From: Betaproteobacteria bacterium HGW-Betaproteobacteria-3
GTDB taxonomy: Bacteria; Pseudomonadota; Gammaproteobacteria; Burkholderiales; Burkholderiaceae_C
NCBI GenBank assembly: GCA_002842205.1
Contig: PHCI01000021.1
Coordinates: forward strand, 1-64,000
Length of the DNA stretch: 64,000 nt
Reading direction: 5' to 3'
The position numbers and the translations under genes were made by a program. Every line of letters begins with the position of its first letter. Positions within the stretch are counted from its first letter, which is position 1. Positions 15,779-24,669 of the stretch are shown here, in pieces. Below the pieces are notes generated by a model. It searched no databases, was not told the DNA's origin, and saw only the letters and a list, made by a program, of their open reading frames with translations.

Positions 15779-17149
15779 ATGAATGCAAAAAACAGGATTT
15801 TCGGGGAACTTGATTCGGTACTGACTCACGCCTTCGGGCGCCACCAGCAACCCGTGTGGCGAGGACGAAAGGCCGGCCCCCTGACCAGGACGATGCTCGG
15901 ATGTGTGGCGTTGGCCTGCATGGCGATGGGGCCTGCCCATGCCCAGATCGCGATTGAGAAAAACGGCTGGAAGGCTGATGTCAATGGGCTCATCAGTGTC
16001 TGGAGCGGCAATGAAAACTTCTCGGCGGCAACGGGGCGGCCACAAGAGAGCACCCAGCGCGTGCGTACTGGTTTCAACCCTTCCAAACTGGAGGTGACTG
16101 CGCACGCACCCGAATACAACGGGATCAATGTCTCGGGCTACTTCCAACTCGCGGCCAGCATCAACGGAAACAAATCCCAGAGAACGGGCGAGCAGATCGA
16201 AGTGCGAGGGGCCGATCTCTCGATCAGTTCACAGTACGGCACGTTTTCTGCGGGGCGGAATTTCAATATCTACGGCTCTCTGCCAATTGCCAATGACACC
16301 GGCAGCATGCGGGGGGTGGGGTATCTGTGTACCGGTCCGGATGGCAATGGGCCCAACTGCGGCCACATCGGCACGGGCTACACCTGGTCTGACTTTTCGG
16401 CGGGACTGCGCTACACCAGCCCACGGGTGAGCGGGTTTCAGGTTCGCCTGGGTGTATACGATCCGATTGAGACGGCATTCGGCACGCCGGGCGGAGGAAC
16501 CCCCTTTATTGGCTTGAGCAACGGGACCTTCACCAATTTCACGTCCATCGGCTCGGCCGTCGAGACGCGCCCCTTGCTCCAGGGTGACATCAATTGGGCC
16601 TCCAACCCGTTTGCCTTGGGTGGGACCACAACCGGCTCGGCGTTGATCTGGCTTGGGGGTCTGAATCAGCGCATCAAGGATCTGGGGAATTCGTCGGATT
16701 CGGCCCACATCAAAGGCTTCAACCTGGGCAGTCGCCTGACGGCCAAAGCGCCGGTCGGTGTATTTGGTCTGACGACCAATTACGAAAAAACTTTTGGCAT
16801 CGCGGAAGGCTTCATGGGCTTTGGCGCCCGGTGCAATGTGGGCGGGTGCGATACCGTCCGCGGGCAACAGTGGTATGTCAACGCCGACTACACCTTTGCC
16901 GGCAAAACGACCTTTGGCACGAGTTTCGGTCGGGGCTGGGAGAACGCCAACGCATTTGTCGGCAACGACAACGTCAAACGACGGCTGTGGGTTGCGTATG
17001 TCCAGCATCAACTGACGCCCAACGTCAATGTCAACGTGGAGGTTCAGCGCTTCCGTCGGAGTACCGATGGCGCAGGCAATGCGGCCGGCATCTTCCCGGG
17101 GCAGGAGCGGTATGTAGCTGCCTTGCTGGGCGTTGAATTCCGCTTTTGA
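15779..17149 (+). CDS. Outer-membrane porin (beta-barrel)
   Basis: The 456-residue protein has a long basic N-terminus, then a hydrophobic signal (MLGCVALACMAMGPAHAQ) and a mature barrel. Alternating aromatic strands include KLEVTAHAPEYNGINVSGYFQLAASI, SSQYGTFSAGRNFNIYGSL and a C-terminal strand ending EFRF, the Phe-terminal outer-membrane signature. The ATG at 15,779 has an AGGAGA site; a shorter signal peptide beginning at 15,893 is possible. It is the last gene after CMD and grxC, so it may admit the substrate linked to that unit. A terminator-like hairpin lies 215 bases downstream. Confidence 0.75.
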   Translation: MNAKNRIFGELDSVLTHAFGRHQQPVWRGRKAGPLTRTMLGCVALACMAMGPAHAQIAIEKNGWKADVNGLISVWSGNENFSAATGRPQESTQRVRTGFNPSKLEVTAHAPEYNGINVSGYFQLAASINGNKSQRTGEQIEVRGADLSISSQYGTFSAGRNFNIYGSLPIANDTGSMRGVGYLCTGPDGNGPNCGHIGTGYTWSDFSAGLRYTSPRVSGFQVRLGVYDPIETAFGTPGGGTPFIGLSNGTFTNFTSIGSAVETRPLLQGDINWASNPFALGGTTTGSALIWLGGLNQRIKDLGNSSDSAHIKGFNLGSRLTAKAPVGVFGLTTNYEKTFGIAEGFMGFGARCNVGGCDTVRGQQWYVNADYTFAGKTTFGTSFGRGWENANAFVGNDNVKRRLWVAYVQHQLTPNVNVNVEVQRFRRSTDGAGNAAGIFPGQERYVAALLGVEFRF

Positions 17150-17363
17150 AGTCGTCCAGGCCAGTACTTGACAGAGCCCTTGTCGACTTGAATCACCGGA
17201 CCCAGGTCGACGGGGTTCAGGCCAAGCCATGTGACGGCGTGCCATCTGTGGGCTAATGAAGGTCCATGGGCGCTGCGCTTCGTCACAGGTGGCGACAAAG
17301 CCTGACAAGATGAAGAATGGAACGGAGGTTGACGAAACTGTTCGATCAAATGCGCGGAAGAGG

Positions 17364-17390
17364 GCACCGGCTTGCACGGTGCATTTTTTT
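17364..17390 (+). terminator. Rho-independent terminator
   Basis: GCACCG and CGGTGC pair around a seven-base loop and are followed by A and seven T. It lies 215 bases downstream of the porin and ends the TetR/CMD/porin region. The rest of the 17,150-17,580 interval shows an operator-like site at 17,403 and no gene. Confidence 0.75.
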
Positions 17391-17402
17391 CTTTTGTTGT
17401 AA

Positions 17403-17413
17403 CCGATCGTTCC
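17403..17413. promoter_or_regulatory. Operator-like site upstream of the Tat-exported protein
   Basis: CCGATCGTTCC (TTTGGAACGATCGG on the other strand) resembles the sites before tetR and the CMD gene. It lies 13 bases after the T-tract of the terminator and 168 bases before the next gene, so that gene may belong to the same regulon. Confidence 0.35.
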
Positions 17414-17580
17414 AAACACTGGCGGTCTTTCGGGGCAGTCCGGGTAGCAAATTATTTTTCCAATCTACGTTTCTTGTATTTCTGAATTCACTTGATTCAA
17501 AGACTTTTTGCGCAGGCGAAAAGAGTCGTCCTCCGTTGAACAGAGGACATTTTCAATGTCAATAAAGTGGAGATGAAGCG

Positions 17581-19074
17581 ATGAAAAAAGATGACGATGA
17601 CAATGTTGGCGGCGTACCTTCGGCGCTTTCACGGCGACAGGTCTTGTTGACTGCCGGGGCTGGGGCAGGAGGCTTGGCGATCACCGCGGGCGGTCTGGCG
17701 GTACCTGCCACAGCACTCGCTGACGGCCGACGGGACGGCAGTGGCCGGCACGGAGGCGGACGGATTCCCGGTTTGGAGCCGTCGAACGCGGACAGGATTG
17801 GACGATTCGGGGACTACGATGGACCTTACAACCTGATTAATGACAGGCCGTTTGGAGGCTTTCGCTTTGCCATGGGGTATATGGCCGAAGGGATCGATCG
17901 GGCCGACCCTACGCAGGGTTTTCTGAATCCAAGCGGATTGTTCGAAACGTCAAACCCGGCGGTCAAGGCTTTGAATCCCAGCGGCGTCGGGGGCAACGAA
18001 GTCAGAGACCGCTTCTCGGTCGAATACTGGTTGCGGGACATCATGAAACTCTCGAACCAGGCCATCGCCGATGACCTGTGGGCCTTTATCAATTACATGC
18101 GGCGCATGTGGGCGCTGGACCTCGACGATCCTGCTGCGGATGGCATGAAACTCAGCAACGGAACCACCTTTCGCTACCCCGGAAGCCCGGACCCAAACAA
18201 CGAAATCAGCCTTTTTTCTCCGAGACTGGCGATTGCCCCAAGCCCGGATGGTACGGGGATGGGCTATGCCCGCATGGCTCCCACGTACTTGGCTGAAACT
18301 GAAGGGTACACCGTGGTCTTTCGCGCGGGTCGGGAGCACCCCAATTACAGCGGCGGAACCACGGGGGTTACAGCCGAGAGTCCGGGCAAGGTGCGTGACG
18401 GGGGCATCTGGGGCGGTGTGCAGCAGGACATGGACGTGTTATCGATCATGCAGGCGGTCGAACGGGGGCAACGTACCTTTACCTACCCTCGGGGCAAACT
18501 GCCGGTCCGCAATCCCAAATGGGGTCAGTTCTGGCGCCGCGTGGCCGCCATCGATGGTGTGGACATCAATAGCCTCAGTCCTTCGACGCCGGTAGCGCAG
18601 CGCCCTGCGCCGCGCCCACGCTGGCCGATCGGGTTACTTCCGGCAGGCACCTCGATTTTCTGGGGAAACTACAACCTGCTGTTTGGCGACAAGGAACCGC
18701 GCCTGGTGCTGCACTACCAGTCCGAGATTCCGACACGATTTCAGGACAACGATGGCTTGCCCAAGGCTTTCCTGTGCGACTTGGTCGTCAACCCCGGCGG
18801 CACAGAACGGCCCGCGGAGCAGGTCGCAAATGGCGCACTGGATCCGACGGGCGAGCTTTCGGGCTTTGCCGACGGCGGTAACCGCGAGCTCAACGACCAG
18901 AATTCGAAAGGCTATGGACGTGTCCACGGCACGTCCTATCCGCGTGGTCTGGATCGGAACGGGCGCACGACTTACCACCTTCGGAACTGGTTGCTCTTCC
19001 CACCGACACTCAACGACACATACAACATCAATAACACCGTGCCGGGGAAAGGTGTTCTGAAAAACCTGCCGTGA
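17581..19074 (+). CDS. Unrecognised Tat-exported protein of 497 residues
   Basis: The N-terminus has a twin-arginine signal: SRRQVLLTAGAGAGGLAITAGG, with likely cleavage at ATALADG. The mature part starts with a Gly/Arg-rich linker, then conserved-looking blocks such as GPYNLINDRPFGGFRFAMGY, YWLRDIMKLSNQAIADDLW, GGIWGGVQQDMDV and GTSIFWGNYNLLFGDKEPRL. A Pro-rich stretch (TPVAQRPAPRPRWP) lies near residue 345. Tat export suggests folding with a cofactor before export, but I see no known cofactor motif and do not recognise the family. A weak GGAGAT site precedes the ATG. It stands alone on the plus strand. Confidence 0.6.
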   Translation: MKKDDDDNVGGVPSALSRRQVLLTAGAGAGGLAITAGGLAVPATALADGRRDGSGRHGGGRIPGLEPSNADRIGRFGDYDGPYNLINDRPFGGFRFAMGYMAEGIDRADPTQGFLNPSGLFETSNPAVKALNPSGVGGNEVRDRFSVEYWLRDIMKLSNQAIADDLWAFINYMRRMWALDLDDPAADGMKLSNGTTFRYPGSPDPNNEISLFSPRLAIAPSPDGTGMGYARMAPTYLAETEGYTVVFRAGREHPNYSGGTTGVTAESPGKVRDGGIWGGVQQDMDVLSIMQAVERGQRTFTYPRGKLPVRNPKWGQFWRRVAAIDGVDINSLSPSTPVAQRPAPRPRWPIGLLPAGTSIFWGNYNLLFGDKEPRLVLHYQSEIPTRFQDNDGLPKAFLCDLVVNPGGTERPAEQVANGALDPTGELSGFADGGNRELNDQNSKGYGRVHGTSYPRGLDRNGRTTYHLRNWLLFPPTLNDTYNINNTVPGKGVLKNLP

Positions 19075-19189
19075 CCGCAGCGCTGTGGAAAATTGATCCC
19101 GACCAGGTCAAACGCCCCCTCGCCATATCACCATGGCGAGGGGGCTGTTTCCCTGCTGGCCAGCGTTTTGCAGCTGAAAGCACGGATTT

Positions 19190-19450
19190 ATGAAGTCTGG
19201 ACCCATGATGAAAACGAAGCAAACACTTGAGCCGAATGAAGAAACTACGGACCTTTCGCCACACGACCGCGAACCTTCCGTATTGAAGACGGTTGTTGAA
19301 TATCTGGACCTCGCCATCGAAGCTGCTGCCGCCCAGGACATAGGTACCGGAGAGTTACTCGGACTCTTCAGCTACTACACCCACGGTATCGCCTCCGATG
19401 CGAGGGAACGCGCGTTGGACGCCAGGGTCGCACGCGAGCCGTCGGGGTGA
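19190..19450 (+). CDS. Small hypothetical protein (86 residues)
   Basis: A short acidic protein beginning MKSGPMMKTKQTLEPNE, or from an internal Met such as MMKTKQ. The central helix SVLKTVVEYLDLAIEAAAAQ is followed by GELLGLFSYYTHGIASDARERALD. It has no signal peptide, membrane segment or known motif. It sits between the Tat-exported protein and a terminator, so it may be transcribed with that gene. Coding status rests on the open frame and sensible composition only. Confidence 0.4.
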   Translation: MKSGPMMKTKQTLEPNEETTDLSPHDREPSVLKTVVEYLDLAIEAAAAQDIGTGELLGLFSYYTHGIASDARERALDARVAREPSG

Positions 19451-19482
19451 TCATAACGTCCGTTTTCTCGACGGAAATGAAA

Positions 19483-19504
19483 ATGGCCTCCACGTGGAGG
19501 CCAT
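19483..19504. terminator. Strong bidirectional hairpin terminator
   Basis: A perfect nine-base stem ATGGCCTCC / GGAGGCCAT closes an ACGT loop, flanked by GAAA on the left and TTTG on the right. It separates the plus-strand genes from the minus-strand tRNA pair. Confidence 0.7.
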
Positions 19505-19537
19505 TTGAATCAAGCGCTGGGCTTGATTGTGAAAAAG

Positions 19538-19613
19538 TGGTGGGTCCTGAGTGACTCGAACACTCGACCTACGGATTAAGAGTCCGCTGCTCTACCAACT
19601 GAGCTAAGAACCC
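19538..19613 (-). tRNA. tRNA-Lys (anticodon CTT)
   Basis: The minus strand reads GGGTTCTTAGCTCAG at the 5' end, with the anticodon loop CTCTTAA and the T-arm GTTCGAG, and ends AGGACCCA followed by an encoded CCA. The cloverleaf arms pair normally and the length is 76 bases including CCA. Confidence 0.92.
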
Positions 19614-19632
19614 ACTTTTCGAAAATATGCTG

Positions 19633-19708
<76 letters not shown>

Positions 19709-19756
19709 ACAAGCAGCGCTATTTTAGCAGCAAGCCAAGGTGCGGGTAGCCGACGA

Positions 19757-21448
19757 TTATGCCGCAAACTGTGTCAGCAGGCGCCCAGCGAGGGGGGCGT
19801 CAGTTTTCAGACCGCGTTGATCGGCCACCCGTTGGCCATTGACCCAGACACCCTGCACGCCGGTGGCGTCTGTGGTGAGCCGCGCCGCGCCGCCCGGCAG
19901 GTCAAACACGCGGCGCTTGGGGCTGCGGCCGACGGCGGCGGGGTCAAACAGCAGCAGGTCGGCGGCCAGACCCTCCCGAATGAATCCCCGGTCGGTCAAC
20001 CCCAACACACGGGCCGGCTGCGAGGTGAGCCGCCGCACGGCGTCGGTCATGGTCATCGCGCCGAGGTCTCGTGCCCAATGACCCAGCAGGTGCAGACCGA
20101 AACCCGCGTCATTGAAAAAGGTCAGGTGCGCACCGGCGTCGCTGAGCGACACCAGGCTGTGTGGGTGGTTCAACATGCGACCGACCGCTTCCTCATCGCT
20201 GTTGAGGAGTTGCGCCGTGAAAACGGTTTGCAGATCTTCGGACAGGGCCAGGTCCAGCATGACGTCCAGCGGATCGCGGCCTTCCTGGGCCGCGATGTCC
20301 GCCACCGTGCGTTGTTCGTAGCGCGCATGCACGGGGCGTGCGACTTCCACCACCTGGACTTTGTCCCATTCGCCGTTGAACAGCCGAAATGTGCTGGGCG
20401 CAGCGATTTCGTCGCGTACGCGCTGGCGAAAGCCAGCGTCCAGCAGCACCGTCTTCAACGCATCGCCTGCCAGACCGAGTGCGGGCTTCCAGCTCTGCAA
20501 ACCCTCGACGGGGTAAGGCGAAGCGAGGGTGAAATCCATCGTCAACGGGCAACACGACACCTGACCCGTCAACCGATGGCCACGCGTGTTGGCGGCGGTG
20601 ATGGCGTCCAGGTCGTTGAAAACGGTGCCGGGGTTGGTGCTGTTGTGCAGCAGTGCCGCAATCATTACCGGCCGCCCGGACTGCGCGGCCATGTCTTCGA
20701 GGAACGACACGGGCATCTGGCCGCCCTTGGTGACCATGTAAACGCCGCGCCCGGCTTCGCCCATGGCCTTGATCAGCGCCATCATCTCTGCATCGCTGGC
20801 CAGCCGGGACGGCATGGGCAGGCCGCCTTCGCCGTTGTGGGCGGGGCTGGTGCTGCTGGCAAAACCGACTGCACCCGCGGCCATGGCTTCACGCACGATT
20901 TGCGCCATCTGCGCGATCTCGGCATCGGTTGCCGCGCGTTGCGAAGCCTCGGCCCCCATGACCCAGGTGCGGACCGACGAATGACCGATATAGGCCGCCA
21001 GATTGACGGCGCTGCCTTTGCGCCGAAGGAAGGCAAGGTATTCAGGGAAAGTCTCAAAGCCCCAGTCGATACCCTGGCGCAGCACGTCCAGCGACATGCC
21101 TTCGACCTGGGTGAGGTTGCGCATGGTGATGTCGCGGTCCTGTGGCTTGCAGGGGGCGATCGTGAAACCGCAGTTGCCGATGACCGCCGTGGTGACACCA
21201 AGGGCGGGCGACGGGCGAACGTAAGGGTCCCAGGTGACCTGGGCGTCAAAGTGCGTGTGGCTGTCGATGATGCCTGGCATCAGTGCGAGACCGTCTGCAT
21301 CCACGGTTTCTGACGAACTATTGGAGAGATTTGTGCCAATAGCCCCTATCAAACCGTCGATGACTGCTACATCCTTGATAGCTGGCGTCGAACCGCTTCC
21401 ATCAAAAACAAGGGCATTGCGGATCAGCAAATCAGGTGTGGAGGTCAT
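19757..21448 (-). CDS. N-acyl-D-amino-acid deacylase / D-aminoacylase-type amidohydrolase
   Basis: This 563-residue amidohydrolase-superfamily enzyme has the N-terminal metal motif GIIDSHTHFDAQ, then VIGNCGFTIAPC, the family segment SSTSPAHNGEGGLPMPSR and the C-terminal metal Asp in LSDAGAHLTFF. Such enzymes hydrolyse N-acyl-D-amino acids or related cyclic or acylated amides. The start is MTSTPDLL, overlapping the upstream dehydrogenase gene by 17 bases. It is last in a five-gene minus-strand operon. An AT-rich patch with atypical codons near residues 25-45 resembles a dispersed repeat of this window (21,331-21,383). Confidence 0.82.
   Translation of the reverse strand: MTSTPDLLIRNALVFDGSGSTPAIKDVAVIDGLIGAIGTNLSNSSSETVDADGLALMPGIIDSHTHFDAQVTWDPYVRPSPALGVTTAVIGNCGFTIAPCKPQDRDITMRNLTQVEGMSLDVLRQGIDWGFETFPEYLAFLRRKGSAVNLAAYIGHSSVRTWVMGAEASQRAATDAEIAQMAQIVREAMAAGAVGFASSTSPAHNGEGGLPMPSRLASDAEMMALIKAMGEAGRGVYMVTKGGQMPVSFLEDMAAQSGRPVMIAALLHNSTNPGTVFNDLDAITAANTRGHRLTGQVSCCPLTMDFTLASPYPVEGLQSWKPALGLAGDALKTVLLDAGFRQRVRDEIAAPSTFRLFNGEWDKVQVVEVARPVHARYEQRTVADIAAQEGRDPLDVMLDLALSEDLQTVFTAQLLNSDEEAVGRMLNHPHSLVSLSDAGAHLTFFNDAGFGLHLLGHWARDLGAMTMTDAVRRLTSQPARVLGLTDRGFIREGLAADLLLFDPAAVGRSPKRRVFDLPGGAARLTTDATGVQGVWVNGQRVADQRGLKTDAPLAGRLLTQFAA
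21331..21383. repeat. Possible copy of AT-rich dispersed repeat inside the D-aminoacylase gene
   Basis: The stretch shares TAGCCCC, TCAAA and a terminal GATAGCT in order with the copy at 55,161-55,232. It is read in frame as part of the deacylase N-terminal strand region and uses AT-rich codons unlike the rest of the gene. This is the weakest member of the set. Confidence 0.35.
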
Positions 21449-22349
21449 GGGGTGTCTCTGCGCTCGAAGAGGGGTATGGCATGCCGTTGCGCCGGGCCAG
21501 CTCAACGAACAGGCCCGCATGGTCAAGGTCGGTCAGGCCGTGCGCGATGGCGTCGGCGTAAAGCTCCTCAAACAGCCTTGTGATGGGCGCCTGAAAGCCG
21601 ATTTCTTCCGCGGTGGCCAATGCGTTGCGCATGTCCTTGAGTTGCACCGACATGCGCGCACGGGGCGCAAAGTCACGCTCGACCATGCGTTGGCCGTGCA
21701 CCTGCAGGATGCGGCTGTCGGCAAATCCCCCCGTGATGGCTTGGCGGACCTTCGCCATGTCAGCGCCGCCCTTCTCGCACAGCAGCAGTGCCTCGGCGAC
21801 CGCACCGATGGTGATGCCCACGATCATCTGGTTGGCGAGTTTGGCCAGTTGCCCGGCACCGTGCGGGCCCACATGCGTGCTGCGGCCGAGCACCTTGAGT
21901 GCGGGTTGTGCCCGCTCAAAATCTGCAACATTGCCACCGGCCATGATGGCCAGGGTGCCGGCTTCGGCGCCCACGGTACCGCCAGAGACGGGGGCGTCCA
22001 GATGCGCCATGCCCAAGGCGCACAGGCGTGCGGCGTGCTCGCGTGCCTCGCGCGGCTTGATGGACGCCATGTCCACCACCAGGGTGCCCGGCGACATGGC
22101 TTCGGCGGCACCGGTGTCCGGCGCAAACAAAACGTCGCTGACCACGCTGCCGTTTTCGAGCATGCTGATGACCAGCTCGGCATGGGCCACGGCAGCGCGG
22201 GTCGAATCGTGCACTGTGGCGCCAAACGGCGCGACGCGCTCGGCCTTGTCACGTGAACGGTTCCACACATGAACGGTGTGGCCTGCTTCACACAGGCGAC
22301 GCGACATCGGGAACCCCATGAACCCGATGCCCAGAAATGCGATATTCAT
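21432..22349 (-). CDS. NAD(P)-dependent beta-hydroxyacid dehydrogenase (3-hydroxyisobutyrate dehydrogenase family)
   Basis: This 305-residue enzyme begins MNIAFLGIGFMGFPMSRRL, a Rossmann dinucleotide site. The substrate-binding motif DAPVSGGTVGAEAG lies near residue 120 and the catalytic Lys segment GAGQLAKLANQMIVG near residue 168. It should oxidise a beta-hydroxy acid or reduce the semialdehyde. It is the fourth gene of the GntR-led operon and overlaps the deacylase gene by 17 bases. The physiological substrate is not evident. Confidence 0.85.
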   Translation of the reverse strand: MNIAFLGIGFMGFPMSRRLCEAGHTVHVWNRSRDKAERVAPFGATVHDSTRAAVAHAELVISMLENGSVVSDVLFAPDTGAAEAMSPGTLVVDMASIKPREAREHAARLCALGMAHLDAPVSGGTVGAEAGTLAIMAGGNVADFERAQPALKVLGRSTHVGPHGAGQLAKLANQMIVGITIGAVAEALLLCEKGGADMAKVRQAITGGFADSRILQVHGQRMVERDFAPRARMSVQLKDMRNALATAEEIGFQAPITRLFEELYADAIAHGLTDLDHAGLFVELARRNGMPYPSSSAETPHDLHT

Positions 22350-22408
22350 GAATTCTCCAATTGCCCGGCCTGGCACCATCGTGCCAGGCCGGGCAACACG
22401 TGGCGGGA

Positions 22409-23767
22409 TCAGGCGGCCTTCAAGACGGGCGCGGCGTACATTGCTTCCATCTCGCGGCGCACCTGATAGGCGTGGGTGGTGGTGTCCATGGCCACATCGG
22501 CCCAGCTGAGCGACTGGCCTTTCTTGACGGCGCGCACCATCTTCACGTTGTGCGCCAGGCCCAGCGGCAGCCCACCCATCCGGGCCGAGGTGGCCGCCGG
22601 GAGCAGCTTGCCCCAGACGGTGTAACCCCCTTCGCCGTCGAGCATGTCGCCGGGCTGAAGATCGCGCTTGGCGGTGGCCACCACGTCGGCGTTCCAGCCA
22701 GTGGCCACGCCGGTCGGCTCGCCCCGCACGGCGACACTGGCCACGCTCACGCCCACCTCGAGTCCGATCAGGTGCCAGCGCTTGTAGAGCGTGAAATAGC
22801 GGCCACTCGGGTCGGTGTGGGCGTTGTACTCTTCAAAGCAGTTCTTGATGTAGTCGGTCTCGGCCTCGACCGTGACCCAGACGCCCATGCGGATGTCGTA
22901 GGGGATCTTGCGGCCGTCGGCCTCCAGTGACGAAATCACCTCGACCATGCCTTTGCGCTCAAGCACGCCGCCTTCGCTGATGGGGCGCGTCACATAAGGG
23001 ATGTCTTCCACACTTGCGGGCGGGTAGAGCAGGCCATTGCTGGGCACACCCAGGCCGGTGGCATTGGACACCGCCGTGCTTTCAATCGACGGCTTGGAGC
23101 CGTCCAGAAAGCTGTTGAACATCTTGGGGTTCAGGCCGCCGCGCGCAGCCTGCTCGGGTGTGAGCCCGTAGTGGCCCCACACCGTCTCGGGGGTGGATTC
23201 GGAAAAGTGTGGCAGCCACTTGTGGCCACGGCCTGCTGCCACCACCGGGAAGCCGCAGGTGCGCGCCCAGTCCACCAGGTCACAGATCAGCGCCGGCTGG
23301 TCTCCAAAGGCCAGTGAATACACCACACCGGCCTGGCTGGCCTTGCGCGCCAGCAGTGGCCCGCAAAAAGCGTCGGCCTCGACGGTCACATTGACGATGT
23401 GTTTACGGTATTCAAACGCCTTCAGGATGTGGTCCACCGCCGCCACCGGGTTGCCCGTGCATTCCACGATGATGTCGATGGCCGGATGGCTGACCAGCGC
23501 CTGCCAGTCGTCGCCGATGTGGGTGGTTCCGTTTTTGACAGCGTCGTCCAATGACCGGGCCTGCACGCGCTCGGGATGCCACCCGACCCGGGCAAGGTTG
23601 GTGCGGGCCGCGTCGGGCGACAGATCGGCGATGCCGACCAGATGCACGCCGGGTGTGCGTGGAATCTGGGCCAGGTACATGGAGCCGAACTTGCCGGCGC
23701 CAATCAGCCCGATGCGCACGGGCTTGTGGTCGGCGGCGCGTTGCTGAAGTTTGGCATAGAGGTTCAT
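22409..23767 (-). CDS. NAD(P)-binding oxidoreductase with C-terminal SAF domain
   Basis: The 452-residue protein has an N-terminal homoserine-dehydrogenase-like Rossmann domain (RIGLIGAGKFGSMYL, then DIIVECTGNPVAA) and a C-terminal SAF domain near residues 365-440 (ATAKRDLQPGDMLDGEGGYTV). This architecture is often misnamed FlgA-like but is a cytoplasmic dehydrogenase group found in catabolic clusters. The start MNLYAKLQ lies two bases after the PhyH stop, so the two are tightly coupled. The substrate is unknown. Confidence 0.78.
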   Translation of the reverse strand: MNLYAKLQQRAADHKPVRIGLIGAGKFGSMYLAQIPRTPGVHLVGIADLSPDAARTNLARVGWHPERVQARSLDDAVKNGTTHIGDDWQALVSHPAIDIIVECTGNPVAAVDHILKAFEYRKHIVNVTVEADAFCGPLLARKASQAGVVYSLAFGDQPALICDLVDWARTCGFPVVAAGRGHKWLPHFSESTPETVWGHYGLTPEQAARGGLNPKMFNSFLDGSKPSIESTAVSNATGLGVPSNGLLYPPASVEDIPYVTRPISEGGVLERKGMVEVISSLEADGRKIPYDIRMGVWVTVEAETDYIKNCFEEYNAHTDPSGRYFTLYKRWHLIGLEVGVSVASVAVRGEPTGVATGWNADVVATAKRDLQPGDMLDGEGGYTVWGKLLPAATSARMGGLPLGLAHNVKMVRAVKKGQSLSWADVAMDTTTHAYQVRREMEAMYAAPVLKAA

Positions 23768-23768
23768 G

Positions 23769-24650
23769 TCAGGCCGCTTTCTTGATGGCGTCGATGGGGT
23801 CCGAAGAGGTGACCAGCGCGCTGCCGGGCAGGCCGTTTTTCCAGGGCAGGTCCACCGGGTAGTCTTTGAGCAGGCAATCGTCGGGCAGGCACTCAATGGG
23901 CGTGAAGTCCCGGTGCGCAATGTATTCGGGCCGCTTGAAGCGCCGGATGTGGTTGGACACGGCGCACAGGCTCAGGTACACGCTCACGCGGTTGAACGGA
24001 GACAGGTTGCTGCCGGACGCGTGCACCAGACAGCTGTGAAACAGGATCATCGAGCCGGCCGGACCCTTGGGGCTGACAATGCCGCCGTTCTTGCCACCGG
24101 CGCGCTCCACCAGTTGGCGGATCAGGTCGTTGTCCACCGTCCACAGCGGGTAGCTGGTGGTGGTGAGGTCATGTCTGGCTTCGACCACGCCCTTTTTGTG
24201 GCTGCCAGGGATGAACATCAACGGGCCGTTGTATTCGTTCACATCGTCAAGGAAGATGGCCACGTTCATGGCGCGCTCGGTGGGCATCATGTCGTCGTTG
24301 AGCCAGGTGCCGTAATCCTGGTGCCACTGCCACACATCGCCCTCAAAAGCCATCTTGCCGTTGATCTTGAACTGGTGCATGTAAAGCGGTTCGCCAAACA
24401 GGTCTTCCACCGGTTCGATCATGCGGGGGTGCCGTGCCAGTTTGGCGAAGGGCTCGCTGATCATGTGCGCGGCAAAGTTGGTGCGCACGGCGTCGCTGCC
24501 TTTTTCACGCACGTTGTAGGCCTCGCGCCGATCGTACAGATCGGGGACGGCCTTGGTGAGGTTGCGGGTCTCTTCGGGCGTGAAAAGACTGGGGAAGAAC
24601 AGGTAACCGTCGCGGTCAAATTGGGCGCGTTGCTCGGGGGACAGTCGCAT
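23769..24650 (-). CDS. Phytanoyl-CoA dioxygenase (PhyH) family oxygenase
   Basis: This 293-residue Fe(II)/2-oxoglutarate enzyme has the facial triad visible as HQD in WQWHQDYGTWLNDD and the distal His in SCLVHASGSN, followed by Arg in NRVSVYLS. The segment NGPLMFIPGSHKKG resembles ectoine-hydroxylase relatives. It probably hydroxylates the substrate that the downstream dehydrogenases and deacylase then process. A GGAGAAACC ribosome site precedes its ATG on the minus strand. It is the first structural gene after the GntR regulator. Confidence 0.82.
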   Translation of the reverse strand: MRLSPEQRAQFDRDGYLFFPSLFTPEETRNLTKAVPDLYDRREAYNVREKGSDAVRTNFAAHMISEPFAKLARHPRMIEPVEDLFGEPLYMHQFKINGKMAFEGDVWQWHQDYGTWLNDDMMPTERAMNVAIFLDDVNEYNGPLMFIPGSHKKGVVEARHDLTTTSYPLWTVDNDLIRQLVERAGGKNGGIVSPKGPAGSMILFHSCLVHASGSNLSPFNRVSVYLSLCAVSNHIRRFKRPEYIAHRDFTPIECLPDDCLLKDYPVDLPWKNGLPGSALVTSSDPIDAIKKAA

Positions 24651-24669
24651 GGGTTTCTCCTTCGGGTGG

